Source: Agrocybe praecox (Eukaryota; Basidiomycota; Agaricomycetes; Agaricales; Agrocybaceae). From it: 64,000 nucleotides of DNA. Below are positions 34,406 through 46,488 of this stretch, one piece after another; the first letter of the stretch is position 1, and each line of letters begins with the position of its first letter. The stretch covers positions 2,666,001 to 2,730,000 of the forward strand of contig OZ024840.1 in NCBI GenBank assembly GCA_964017145.1. Reading direction: 5' to 3'. The position numbers were made by a program, and so were the translations under genes. The notes beneath the pieces were generated by a model that saw only the letters and a list, made by a program, of their open reading frames with translations, searched no databases and was not told where the DNA came from.

Positions 34406-36523
34406 ATGCACAACCCGAACAGCACAAACGTGCACCATGATCCTCAGAATTTTCATTATTCTGAAATAACATTATCCGCTGAGCAAAGGAATGTCTTGAA
34501 TATGGTGGAAATGGGCGAAAATGTGTTCTTCACAGGACCTGCCGGTAATCAAATAGTTCGATTTCAAGTCCCTACTCGCCTTACTATACTCAGCTTCGCT
34601 CTGATCCTCCAGGAACAGGAAAGAGTGTTCTCCTTCGGGAAATCATAAAGAAACTTAAACTTGAAGAAAAACTTAAAGAAACGAGAGAGGATACTACGAG
34701 CATTGCTATCACAGCCTCTACAGGTATCGCTGCTTTAAACATTGGTGGAAGAACAGTGCATGCCTTTGCCGGGATTGGCCTTGGTAAAGGAGAGCCTGCG
34801 AAAATAGTAGAGAATGTCCAAAAGTACTTTTCTATAGAGAAACGTTGGCAAAGAACGCGAGTGCTTATCATCGATGAAAGTTAGCCATGCTAATTCGACG
34901 ACTCAATTATTCTTCGAGTCCTAATGTTGGTTTGTAGTATCAATGATAGACGGCACTCTATTCGATCTCCTCGTGCGTATATGCTCGATCCCTCGTCGAG
35001 AAATGATCCAATCTATCATATTAATTATGGCATGGTACAGGAATACATTGCTCGTATCGTCCGAAAAACTAACCGTCCTTTCGGGGGGATACAGGTCAGC
35101 CATTTTGTACATTAGAATTGTCGGACATATTGATCATATGAACTTTTTAATGACTAGCTTATATTATGTGGGGACTTTTTCCAACTACCCCCAGTGCCAG
35201 ACAAGACATATAAGGACAGCAAACCGTCGACCTATGCCTTTGATGCCAAATCATGGTCAAGGTGCATCTTGCGACCCACTTTCTTGACCCAGGTGTTTCG
35301 TCAAAAAGACCCAAGTAAATTGCAACATTTTTCCTTGAAAATTTGATTTATCAACCAATGACAGCCTTCATCGAGATTTTGACGAACATGCGCCTTGGTA
35401 CTTTGACTGCAGAAGACATAGAAATTTTGCAATCCTTATCTCGGCCTCTCAGCTACGCTGATGGTATTGAACCGAGTCAACTGTAACTTATGTTAGACAC
35501 TTTCGGTGAAATCTTGTCTCACATGACAATCGTTGCATAGGTTTCCTCTTCGCATGGACGTCGAAAACTACAACAATTTTAGGCTAGATGGATTACCTGG
35601 ACCTATGCAGCAATTCCCCGCACACGATGACGCCGGATCTGACGTCGACGGTATGCCTATACCATTACAGAGCGCAAGGGACCTACTTGAAAGAATGATT
35701 GCCCTTCCAATGCTCTCACTCAAGGTACTTTGGTCTGGCTTATTGGACTACGGATATATATGTTTGACTATCTTTTTTCATTTCCAAAAGGTTGGCTCCC
35801 AGGTCATGTTGATCAAGGTTCGTAGTACAAGTAAATTATATGGTATTTAACCTATGCTTATTTCAGCTGCACAGAATGTAAATGAACATCTGGTCAATGG
35901 AAGCCTAGGGAAAGTTGTCGACTTCCTAACAATTCCAGATCTACGGTCTCGAGATATTTCCATCATAGATATGTCAGAACGCGGCGATCCAATGCTCGAA
36001 TCGTATATTCGCCCGTTAGATAGCAATCTCATTAGTCATCGCCAGTCATGGCCTGTGGTCCTTTTTGAAACGGGAGAGAGGTTATTATGCCCAGCTACAA
36101 AATTTACCATTGAAGGAAGGCGAGGAAATGTTGAGGCCATCAGAACCCAAGTCCCTCTGATCCTGGCCTGGGCTCTTTCTATACACAAATCACAAGGCCA
36201 AACGCTTTCTAGGGTCAAGGTTGACCTTGGACACGTATTTGAGAAAGGACAAGGTAGATAAGTTCTAGTCTCTGGATTCTCAGCAGTTTTTACCCTGTTC
36301 ATAGCTTATGTCGCTCTTTCGCGAGCGACTTCGATGGAAGGCCTTGAGATTTTAAATTTCCAAGCTTCAAAGTAAGCCAAATGACTATTAAATAGCATCA
36401 ATTCTTGACATCCCACACAGGGTCCTTGCACATCCTCGCGTGATTGCCTGGCATCAATTTTGGCTGCATTATCCAGAGGGGGACTGGCCAACCGAAATGG
36501 ATTTAGACGAGTCGGAGATTTGA
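34406..36523 (+). CDS. PIF1: PIF1-family DNA helicase
   Basis: The full helicase set is present once introns are removed. Walker A is GPAGTGKSVLLREI, split by an intron inside the second glycine. Motif II is VLIIDEISMIDG, followed by RVLRKTNRP-like [20 protein letters not shown], motif III. QVFRQKDP, then LFPLRMDVENYNNFRLDG, KVGSQVMLIKNVNEHLVNGS and the C-terminal WALSIHKSQGQTLSRVKVDL and AYVALSRATSMEGLEI complete it. One acceptor matters: a nearer AG at about 35868 would lead to an immediate stop, so the next AG is used. At roughly 560 residues it is a compact, intact 5'-3' helicase of the single-copy Pif1/Rrm3 type. No Helitron Rep domain is nearby. It likely acts on telomeres, replication forks and mtDNA. 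Confidence 0.88.
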
Positions 36524-36631
36524 AAAAGAGCAAATAGGTTTTCCGGGAGAAGCTTATTAGATTAATAAGTATACAAACATCAGAGGGTATAGTTATTGAC
36601 GCTAGCTAATGAATCGAAATCGACGATTGGA

Positions 36632-39600
36632 TTATAACGCATTGTCTGCTGTTGAGGGTATCTCTGGTAATTCCCCAGCCGTCTCGTTTAGCGGTTGCTC
36701 CAATGAATGCGTGGGTGATCCTGCTGGGCTACTAGGGACGGGAAAATAAATCGAGTTTATCTCGACGCTACTGCCAGTGTCACCGGCCTCCAGATGGGGG
36801 TCCTCTTGCATTGATATTGATAAATCATCAGAGTTAGTATTCACCATCGGGAGAGTCTTTCCTGGGGGCACTCTTGATGTACTGGGTGAGTTCGGATATA
36901 TTCGTGATGAAGGATGAATACTGTTGTTAGGCCGAGGTGGTAGGCGTGGCGTGAAGTCTTGGGTTGATGAAGACTGCAAAATATCAGGAGGAACGTTGGC
37001 CACCTTTGTCGTCTTTGATCCATACGAAAACTTTGGCACCTTTTCCCCGGCAGGTGTTGGGGGCAGTGGCGGAGAGTTTTGTCCGACATCTTGTTCGTAT
37101 AGAATGTTCGCATATAAAACAAGATCTTCCATAACGGTGTCCTGATATCAAAGGGGCGCTTTGTGAGATATCTTATAAACATGCGGTTCCAGGACATCGA
37201 CAAACCTTTGACGGTTGTACACTTAACAAATCGCCTCCCTTGGGCATTTCATCTTCACCGAAAATGACACTACCAAAAACGATGGCAATATTCTTGGCAT
37301 CCATTTTGTTTTTGCTGGTTTTAGATATAACTCGTGAGAGATGCTCAATGATGGCTTTCAAGGTTGCTTGATGCACAGGGGGCAATCGACGAATTTTCGA
37401 TCGCAGGAGCATGAAGTTGTTTGCCAGGTGTTCCTCTAATCCCCAGTAGTAAGTACAATATGATGATACAGTTGTTAGAAAACATAATACCTCTGTCTTC
37501 GCTATGTTGGATACGATCCTGAAGAGAGAACCTGAAAACAGGTTCAGGTAGTTCACGTAGATACAGCTTCTTGGAGTCAATTCATGTAAGCATAATGTCG
37601 TTTCGTTGAGACGTACTTTTAGAAGTGAAGCAACCGCATAGATGTCGTCCTTGGGCGAAAAATGGAAAGCAGACTCATCCCTTTCAATTTCATGCTGGAG
37701 CTACATGAGAAAATGAGGTTAACGTGCGGACATCAAGTCACAAGTAACCTTACGGATTGGACTATCGCATGACGACCAGATACCTTTGAAATACCATGTT
37801 AGAGTGAAAAAATATGCCAGATAAAGTACCGCACTCGATAAATTCCTTCGCTTTCCAAACCACGTTTATCAATTTCTTCGATACAGATTTTGATAATCTT
37901 GGGCACTTCTCCCTCTTGTAATCCCTTAGCAGTTGCATAGTCTGCAAGGCTAAAGCCAAATATCAAATCGTTGCACTCTCCGACCAAGCCATGTTCATAT
38001 AGAATAGGATCCGGTATAGCGGAAGCCAACGATCGAGGTATGTTTGTTTTTAGTTTCGCAAGATCCTTTTCCACAGACATGCGATCTATAATTGAACGCA
38101 CGTGAGACGATAATTGCGTCTGTGTCGAAGACGTTGCTCTGCATTTCAAGAAAGGCATTCACATTAAGAGACATAATTGAGGTCCATAACGGTCCAGAGT
38201 TAACTCACATCAAATTATCCGCATATTTTACGAGCACTAGCTTGAGTGTGATAGAAGATTCTTCAACAAACATTTCAAGACTCTAAGCATGGTTCAGTGG
38301 TGATAGGTAGAAAGAAGGTAGTTGTTTGAGCTTGACCTTGTAGCCACTCTCCAATATCTTCGTGCGACGTAGTCGCAGTGTTTCGAGCCAGTGTACACCT
38401 TTACGATACTCGCGGTCTTTGTGTGAGAGTTTAGCTACCGTAGTGTAATATTTGAAGTCAACGCTTGAAGACTTACCTGCCTCGTCAGCCTCTCTTTTGG
38501 CGCGCACCGTTTTAAGAGCCTGATTTTCGCGACTGCTGACTGTATCCTTCGCTGAGCCACCTTTATCGAGGAAGCCGATCAATTGATTTAACTGCTTTTT
38601 GCCTACCATTACGTCGTGTCAGTTTTACTACAGAACTGTGCGCATATATGTGTTATATACCTTGATGAGCCAGATCAGAAAATGCAGTAGAAGAAGATGG
38701 AGAACGGTTCCGTCCTGTAGGAACACTCCCTGATGGACGTCTATCGAGGGCGCGGAGCGGCTGAGGCGACGTTACTATTGGGCGGGAAGGCATAGTGGGG
38801 TTTCCTTTATTGATAGCAATATATTGATCTGCACTTAAAGTAGGCGAGAGACCCGGCGACGTGAGAGGCACATTTAAAGCAGCACGCTTTTGTTCCTGAT
38901 TATAGAATTAGTATCAACATCAAGAATATCTTACTTTGCATTGGTATACCTCGACTTCTGAATACTTTTTCGCATAACGAGTCTTCAGTCTTGGAAGCAT
39001 AGATTCTGCATACTCATTGTATGCAGTAGTAGATTCCTTGAGGTCTTCCTTGATCCGTTTTCGCGTACGTTCTTGGGTATCCTAGTATGCTTCTATCAGT
39101 GGCCTAGATTGCGGGAACTAAGAGTTGAGGGTCGCCGACCTTGAGCGTGGTTAATGGAATGATTACATCCGAAGATAAAGTTGCGCAAAGTGCTTGTCGG
39201 GCTTGCACCTCTAATTCAACAATCCGTCAGTTTTATAGTCGCATATATATATAAGAGAGCACTCGCCCCTATCAACATTCTCCACAACTTCTGCCCAGAC
39301 ACCTCTTGCTGTACTCAAATCACCTCTTTCACCAAGACTGACGTCAGCCTGCTTGATTCTACGGTGCAACTTCCGAAGTGAATCGACGCTGGAAACGCAT
39401 TAGAAGGGTGCGTATGCAGTTATACGGATAGTACACACTAGGTCTCCTCGATCCGTTTTCTAGAAATATAGGCCAATCGATTACTTTAGACTGAGATAAC
39501 ATCCCCATGAGATTGCTTACCGTTCTTGGAAGAAACTAAGATATAAATCGGTGACATAACGAAGATTTGTGTCAAATAAAGGTATAGGACCTTGGGTGGC

Positions 39601-39660
39601 GCTTGGTGGGTCTGAGAAAGACGATCTGGAAGATTGGGGAGGTTGATCCATGGTGGACAT
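36632..39660 (-). CDS. RGD1: F-BAR and RhoGAP domain protein (Rgd1-like)
   Basis: The start at 39660 (MSTMDQPPQSSRSSF, reading MSTM) opens an N-terminal F-BAR domain whose exons are long coiled-coil helices (DLYLSFFQERKRIEETYVD, QERTRKRIKEDLKESTTAYN, HWLETLRLRRTKILESGYK). A Ser/Pro-rich insert (38650-38870) interrupts it. The RhoGAP domain lies at 37170-38020 and includes IIKICIEEIDKRGLESEGIY with the arginine finger next in IYRVSG, LLKLYLRELPEP and NKMDAKNIAIVFGSVIF. The C-terminus is Pro/Ser-rich. Yeast Rgd1 inactivates Rho3 and Rho4 and binds phosphoinositides through F-BAR. About nine introns. An upstream ATG at 39750 is possible but less convincing. Confidence 0.86.
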
Positions 39661-40185
39661 GATATTGAAATGCCGTACGTGTGATCCCCAACGAACGACG
39701 AACTTGCGCTTATTCTGTAATGGGAATACTGTGTAGGGGGTCACAGACAAAGAGTAGGGCTTGGTGTCCTAGGACGGAGATGGTAGAGGCCTGCTGGGTT
39801 CCCTGAACATCTAAACAAGGAGCACCCACTAATGCATTCTTAAGTGTTGCACGTGACTCATTTAAACACAAACTGATGGGACTGCTACTTATGAACATTG
39901 GATGCCATCATGATAATGATCGGCATCGCGTTTTACTACTCCTAAAATATATGCGCTACTTGCATACGAACCACAGCAGCACAGGTCTCCTCATCACTCA
40001 TTACAATGCAAGAAACCGTCACAACGGTAATGATGTCTAGTTCAGTTAAAACCTGACCGCGAGTACCTGTTGGAATGTAAATGAATTCATTATTTACTTA
40101 CTGACTGGTCTGGTACGTATAAAACTACAGGAAGACACAAACACAATTGATTAAAATTCTCTTCTCAATCCCCACAGAACATTCA
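39661..40185. other. Divergent intergenic region between RhoGAP and P450 genes
   Basis: This 525-bp stretch contains the two promoters. The only clear element is a TATAAAA box close to the P450 start. An open frame on the minus strand (39710-39898) has no motif. Confidence 0.6.
40118..40124 (+). promoter_or_regulatory. TATA box of the P450 gene
   Basis: TATAAAA lies 62 bp before the ATG at 40186 on the same strand, the normal distance for a fungal TATA-dependent promoter. This agrees with an inducible rather than housekeeping gene. Confidence 0.5.
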
Positions 40186-42217
40186 ATGATCTATACAATC
40201 TTTTACAAGTTTCTCCTCGTCGCACTTGGATTCAACATCATACTCCTGTTGCGCTGCGTTTTACATTCCCTTTCGACACGAAAAACATTCAGATCTGTTC
40301 CTGGTCCTAGTCCTCCTTCTTTGCTATGGGGGGAAGAGTGGAAACTATATCATGGAAAGCCTGGCGCGCCATACGTTGATTGGCATGATCAATATGGAAA
40401 GCTGGTCAAATTTACTGGGGCCTTTGGGGTACATGCGTCAGCCTATAAATTGCTGCAACTAAGCTGACTCTATCAAAGCATCAAGTCCTTTCAATTACCG
40501 ACCCTCGCGCAATAAACTTCATTTTAGGGGAAGGCGCATATCAATTCCCTAAATCTCAGGGTGTCAGGGCATGGTTCAAAGCAACTCTCGGGGAGGGTAT
40601 TCTCTGGGTTGAAGGTGAATATCAGCGTGGAGGCGCTGTAATAATCATTTTCTAATCTCACGCGATAGGCAAAAAAGCTCATGAACATCAACGTCGACTT
40701 CTGGCCCCTGCCTTGAAGTAGGGAAACGATTTCTTAAACTCTTACAACATACTGATGAAAATCCCTCTGTAGTGCACAATCAGTCCGAAATCTGACGGAC
40801 GTGTTCTTCCAAACATCCCGATATCTAGCCAAACAATGGTCCCAACAAATCGAAATGAATGGAGGAGGCGAAACTGAAATCGAGATCACTGACTGGGCAG
40901 GACGATTCGCGTAAGGATTTCTCGCCTTGATCTTCAAAACGCGTCATGAAAAAAGTTTCTTTCAGTCTTGACACAGTCGGTCGCGCTGCATTCTCCTACG
41001 ACTTTGACTGTCTTGCCGGGAAGCCCCACGCACTTGCAAGTGCTTTGGATGGCCTTACGAACAATGAACACAAACGTTCTTCGTTCTATATGCGTGCTCT
41101 CTTCTGGATGGTCCCTTCCATCCTCTTCATCGGAAAGAAAGGTGAAATGATCAGAAAAGTCAAGTATGAGCTAGGTGCCATTGCCTCAAAAATGTGGAAA
41201 GAGGCCAAGGCTATGGATGATAAAGACAGCCGCAACGTTATGGCAAATATGCGTAAGCGCCCACTAATTTAGGCCTGTTGTAAACTGATCTTTGCCCTCT
41301 AGTGCGTCAAGACGAAACATCTCAAGTGTCCATGGATGAAGAACAAATTGTTTCGCAAATGCGTACCGTTCTTTCTGCCGGGTATGAAACCGTATCCGCC
41401 ATTGTAGCAGTAAGTCGATTGAAACCGGCTCTCATGCAGTGTATGTAGCTCATAGCGCCTATTCTAACTTCAGTGGGTATTATACGAACTTGCGTCTAAT
41501 CCCGAATTTCAAAACGAGTTAAGGGAGGAAATAACAACCATCCCAGATCACTCTTTTGACAATCTGAATAACGATTTACCGCTCCTCGATGCTGCAGTGA
41601 AAGAAACTCTTCGCTTGCACCCGGCTATTCTGGAAAACCACCATGAGGTATGAAGATTTAATCATGTGTAAAGAATGTGCCTCAAACAGGAATTATTCAG
41701 GCATCCGAAACTCTCATTCTTCCTGTTTCTGAAGGCGTACTGGAATCGGGCGACAAAGAACTCGTCGTTCCTAAAGGAACCCTTGTCGTCATACCGCTTA
41801 ACGTTCTCCAGACGGACCCAAAAGTATGGGGGGATGATGCGAATGTTTTCCGACCTGAGCGCTGGTTAAAAATGAAACGCGATGATACAGTTTCCAAAGA
41901 CCAATCATTATTTGCATTCAGCCTAGGGTATGTGTGATAATATTTTTTATTCACCTCGGATCCTTTGCTAACGTCCTCAAGACCGAGATCGTGTATTGGG
42001 AAAACGTTTGCCATGATTGAAATCAAAGTAAGTAGTATTTTTCAGTTCATCAAAGCCATATATATTGAGTTTGCCTTAGTCCCTAGTGGTCACATTACTT
42101 GCGAAATTCTCGTTCCGTAGGGAAAAAGAGATCGAACCATTCCAAAGTTTTGTTATTCGGCCACGGGTCGTCGGCGAAACAGCAAGTTCTCTCCCTTTAT
42201 TGGTATCAAAGCTATGA
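40186..42217 (+). CDS. Cytochrome P450 monooxygenase, substrate unknown
   Basis: The ATG at 40186 opens a membrane anchor (IFYKFLLVALGFNIILLLRC) followed by a proline-rich hinge (SVPGPSPPS). The P450 fold reads on through GEGILWVEGKKAHEHQRRLL, the I-helix motif AGYETVSAIVA, ExxR in KETLRLHP, the FRPERWL motif and the heme loop FSLGPRSCIGKTFAMIE. The cysteine ligand is the C of RSC, and its codons are split from the FSLG part by an intron. The end is SFRREKEIEPFQSFVIRPRV. The sequence resembles basidiomycete families of xenobiotic or secondary metabolism P450s; I cannot name the substrate. It is intact, with about nine introns. It converges with ERG5 156 bp away but the two are not close relatives. 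Confidence 0.9.
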
Positions 42218-42372
42218 GACATTTCAATATTATCGTGGTATCGAGTACATATACAAACCCCGCCCTACTTGACTTTCAAGTTTGTACATAATGTCGTAAT
42301 TCATGACTCAAGAATAGAATATATACATTAGGTAAGAATGACTACGTAGGTGGCACTCTTCTAGGTCGTGTC

Positions 42373-44174
42373 TTATGCATTATTTCTAGGAGTGAGCTTG
42401 AGGCGACAACCATCCTTAGGGAAGATCGTAGCGATAATACTGTGAAAAAGTTGTCAGTACAGCAACAACATTCAAAAGTTGGTTAAACACGCACTCGCTC
42501 AAATGACTCTGAGGGGTCACATCGTGTTCCCAGTCCATCATGATCGCAGCAGTTCCTAAAACCAGGGCAATGTTCATGGTGGCATATTCAAGGCCGATAC
42601 AACGGTGAGGTCCACTTCCAAAGACGAGATAATTCTTAGGGTTGGCATTGGCAGAACCTTCGGGATCTAGCCATCTTTCTGGAAGGAATTCCTCGGGTTC
42701 GGGATAAACTTCAGGGTCGTGCAGCGAGTTGAAGAACGATGGAATAACCATGCTGTTAGCAGGGACGGTGTAGTCATCCGAAATAGGGAATGCGCGGGTG
42801 GCTTTATATGGTACCTGACAGGACATATTAGGCGGTGAGAAAAGTATACAACAACAAAAGGCTTACCATCAAGACAGGAGGTTTAACGCGCATGCTTTCC
42901 TTCACAGCAGCCTGAAGGTAAACCATTTGGTCCATCATATCCAAGGTAAGAGGTTGAGTGTAGTTTCCTCGGCGAACACGTTCCTGTTCTTCCTTGATCT
43001 TGGCCATGACTTCAGGGTGATCCGCGAGATGTTGGAAACCATAGATCAGACCACTGCTCATAGCATCCTGGGAAGCGAACAAGAAAGAGAAAACAACCAT
43101 GGCCATTTCCAAATCACTGAACTCTTTGCGTCCTTTGTAATTGGGGTCGGCGAGAGATGTAACCCATTCGTCCAACATACATTCTGGCTCAGCACCGTTG
43201 GCCATGGCAATCTTTGAGTTGTGGGCAGCAAGTTCGAGCCAGTGCATAGCAACCTTACGGGCTTGGATAGCCTTGTACACCTTGGTTCCGGGTAAGGCAA
43301 GAGGGAAGTTGACAAGTTCGAGGGATTGGGTGATAGCCCAATATTTCTCGTTAATCTCCTCAGCAGCATGCTCTGGGATGTGTTTCCCGCAGAAGACGCC
43401 CAGAGATGTCTCCATGTTCATGTGCCTGGCAATCATCATAATAGGCTGAGGCTTGGAGGGATTTTGTTTGGCAGCTTCAAGCCATCTAAGAAGATGCTTC
43501 CGGCAGATAGACTCTTGAATGGGGACGTAGGTACTAATTGGAATGTGAGATACATTGTTTTCTCAGATGTAGAGAAAATCCTTACCCGAGAGCTTTGCGA
43601 GTGAAAAGGGCGTTTAGGCCACGACGGTAGTCAACGTGAGTTTTTCCGGTAAGGAAGACCCTGAAAAAGAATGTAAGAGAAAGACGACTAACAACAAACG
43701 GTAAGCTTACCAGTTTTCGGGAAGAAGAATCTGTTTTGCTGAATGGACGAGACAGGGTTCGGCATATGTTGGGGAGTTGAGAATCTTGCGAGCATATTCA
43801 TTGGAAGAGGCCATGACAATGAAGCTGGTGACGAGATGTTAGGACAGTAAGAAAAGAGGAATAATGAGTACGAACATGTTAAAGACGCTAACGGCGCTGA
43901 GAGCACCAGACTGCCACTGCCTCTTGTAGGCCTCCATGGAAGGCTTCATTGAGTCGGCAAACTTGCCAATAATTGGGATTGTCCATGTAGCACCAGGAAG
44001 ATGGCGTTTCTTGTACCTGTAGACAGCCTGTTCAAGAACTAGAAGAGAGAGAAGGATGACGGCTGTGGTATAGTAGGAAGAAAAGTCCTTGGTGGAAAAG
44101 GAGGGAAGGGGGAAGGAGACCAGGGGCCCATTAGGGGTGGCTGAGGGAATGGTCGCTGAGGACGAGCGGTCCAT
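42373..44174 (-). CDS. ERG5: Sterol C-22 desaturase, CYP61/ERG5
   Basis: The protein begins MDRSSSATIPSATPNG, has one anchor (TTAVILLSLLVLEQAVY) and then LPGATWTIPIIGKFADSMKP, a strongly conserved Erg5 stretch. The body has the oxygen-binding I-helix (MVVFSFLFASQDAMSSGLIY), ExxR in KESMRVKPP, PEEFLPERWL and the heme loop FGSGPHRCIGLEYATM. I place the true C-terminus at 42373: splicing an intron at 42440-42494 joins LSD to IIATIFPKDGCRLKLTPRNN, the usual Erg5 end. Reading straight through gives another, shorter end at 42416. The enzyme introduces the C22-23 double bond of ergosterol in the ER. About five introns. A CCAAT-type box (reverse) lies about 95 bp upstream. Confidence 0.93.
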
Positions 44175-44349
44175 GATGGTTAGGCTAACACAAGAAGCGA
44201 GCGAGAGAACATATACTTTTTATCTTTTTTCCAATATGGCACCATCCTTTTTATTTCTTCAGCCAATCACGTTCATCCCGAGTAACCCATATATGGAAGT
44301 CCTCCGGCCCAAAAATACATTTTATTACAATACTCATATTACACATACA

Positions 44350-44816
44350 TCACAACTCCTTCTCAACTTTGCGCGCAGCCTGGTTCTTGTCTTTCAGCAG
44401 TCAATACACCTTTTTTTGCTCAGTGCACGCACCTCTTTGCCTTTTTCTTTCAATTTGGCCTCTCCAACATTCGCTTGCTGTTTGGTCTCCTTAGCAGTCG
44501 AGTCTGCCCCAGGCACGCTTGAATAAATCACCCCGTACACATATCGCTTTGTCACTCACTGATTGTCTTCTTCACGGTTTCCGTCGCTTCCTCCCCTTTG
44601 TCAATGGCAGAGGCGAGGCCTTTCCCCAGACCCTTGTTTAACTGCAGGTATTATCAGCGCTTAAGTTGTTGCCCAATTGGGGAAAGGTCCACGCACTTTA
44701 TCTGCGACCTCCGAAGCTTTCTCGGTCACCGTCTTCTGCACAACACGCGAAACATGAAGTCTGCGAGAGGCACCGGCAGTTTTGATAGCTTGCGAGTAAA
44801 AAGAGGTCCTGAACAT
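44350..44816 (-). CDS. Small mitochondrial-looking Lys/Glu/Ala-rich protein
   Basis: The start at 44816 gives MFRTSFYSQAIKTAGASRRL, a basic amphipathic presequence without acids, typical for matrix import. Three or four exons follow: QKTVTEKASEVADK, LNKGLGKGLASAIDKGEEAT, and SDVPGADSTAKETKQQANVG. The pattern of short charged repeats resembles small stress/LEA- or CsbD-like fungal proteins, but I cannot assign a family. The 3' end is ambiguous. Reading on ends at a stop at 44394. A very short 38-nt intron would instead give an ending like KNQAARKVEKEL with a stop at 44350. About 110-120 residues. It is the neighbour upstream of ERG5 and lies just before the TIR element. Confidence 0.55.
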
Positions 44817-44919
44817 GATGGGTTTAAAGAGAATTTGGGTATGTACGCCCACTCCCTCTCATTTAAATGGTTTTCAATTTCTCCATGACGTCGTTACTTG
44901 ATGTCATGGGCTATGTAGT

Positions 44920-46439
44920 TGGGGGTCGGCAACGTCACACAGGCCCGTGGCGGGCAAATGTCACATTATGTCACACAACGCGTGCCAAGAGGTGGTACAC
45001 AACTTGTTGGGCCGCTCGTATCTCATTGAATTCTCATTAAAATTGCTTCAAATTTTGATGCATAAAATCTTGTTTTATTTTATTAGCACATATATTACCC
45101 TAATGCAATTTTGAAAGGATAATTACCATCAAATCCTGTATATATACTCCTATATAATGTTTGTATACTACTTATGATCAGTCATCTTTCCAATTACTTG
45201 TTTCATCATCATTTAATAACTGGTCCAATCCCTCAGGTATTTTCTCATCCTCATTTTCTATGGTGTCCGGGAGCCATATGGTTGAAATTCAGGTTTTGAT
45301 CTTTGATTGTAATTATTGGCTTGTTGGCTATCATGGCATTATGTTTACTTTCTGCTACTCCAATCTACCCTCTGGTACCGTGAATTAATCTGAAACAGTG
45401 AATATATATAATAGACACTCCACAGCCTTATATACAATTTCTCAATTCAGTTGCGCTCACTTTCACCGACATTTTGCGTGTTTGGAATGTTTTCGGCAAT
45501 GTCCGGTAAACGCATCAGCACGCGCATCAATCCACGCGCACTGTGCGCTCGTTGACGGCATTACTTTGTTAGCCGAAAGAGACAGTATCCAGAGCTCAAT
45601 GTAGGCGTAAAACTGCTGGAAGATTAGTTATTTGCTATATAATCAATATATAGGTTCACACAGTAAGGTAGCAGCGAGGTTTTGGAGATCTGCTCCAAAA
45701 ATAGGCCAGGTAAGGGCTAAATCAACGAAAATTCACATATTTACCTACATGAAGAAAGATACGGGGGCTGGCACGCTGTTTGATGAGGTAGTACAGAGAC
45801 AAGACGGTGTATGAAGGGCATGGGTACTCTAAAGTTCTTATCTGCAATATATAGGACTCATCAGGAATATTTTTATCTCCTTCGAGGGGGTATTTCAGCG
45901 CGCGGAGCAGTATTTCGCTATAGGCGTCCCCAGATCGCATTATCTCGGCGCCTGTCACTGATAAAACATTTTTTATTATTGAAAATGGAACTTTTGTCCG
46001 AGACAGATTCTTTTTTTCTCTTTCCTTTTATGGAAAACAGAGCCTTTTTTTGCGAGATCTGAAGATCGGAGACACTTATAAAAATTCGGCTCGGAGTATT
46101 TCAAAGATAAATTGTTATAGAGTATTTTGTCTCTGCAAAAGTAGTCCCAAAAACGACTTCCTGTTATGTTCTATTCATTACAATGTTCCCCCGCCAAAAA
46201 TGCACCGGTTTTGGCAGGGAAAACACTAATAACTCATATATACTACTGACTATTTAATTTCTTACTTAGTTAGATAATTTAATACATTCTTATGGGTCAT
46301 TACTATGATCTCAAATTGTTAAATTGACCTCAGAACCTCTATACGCTCAGTGCCGCGCGTGGGTCACTTTTATCGAGCGATCAATCGTGTCACGCGCAAC
46401 ATTTTGGTACAGCCACTTAGCGGCAATTGCCGACCCCCA
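44920..46439. mobile_element. Candidate non-autonomous TIR element, 1,520 bp
   Basis: The left end reads TGGGGGTCGGCAA (44920-44932) and the right end TTGCCGACCCCCA (46427-46439), a perfect 13-bp terminal inverted repeat. The interior is far more AT-rich than its surroundings, and both ends have a GC-rich subterminal zone with repeated GTCAC and CGCG strings. No intact transposase is seen; one minus-strand frame at 45178-45290 encodes an acidic stretch (EDEKIPEGLDQLLNDDETSN) that may be a relic. No convincing target-site duplication is visible in the flanks. The TG...CA ends also allow a solo LTR, but 13 bp of inverted repeat is long for one. Confidence 0.55.
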
Positions 46440-46440
46440 T

Positions 46441-46466
46441 TATAAATTATAAATTATAAATTATAA
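46441..46466 (+). repeat. TATAAAT heptamer tandem repeat
   Basis: About 3.7 copies of TATAAAT lie directly outside the right inverted repeat of the candidate element and about 230 bp before the UPS2-like gene. It could be a target or by-product of insertion, or supply a TATA-like promoter. Confidence 0.85.
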
Positions 46467-46488
46467 TAATCATTATGTAGTATTATAA

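Noticed and set aside
34406..36523. PIF1 gene as part of a Helitron
   Set aside because: There is no Rep/HUH domain, no Helitron end signature seen nearby, and the gene is a compact intact Pif1 with normal introns.
40186..44174. P450-ERG5 pair as a biosynthetic cluster
   Set aside because: ERG5 is universal sterol housekeeping, no terpene synthase, PKS or NRPS lies nearby, and the genes are convergent.
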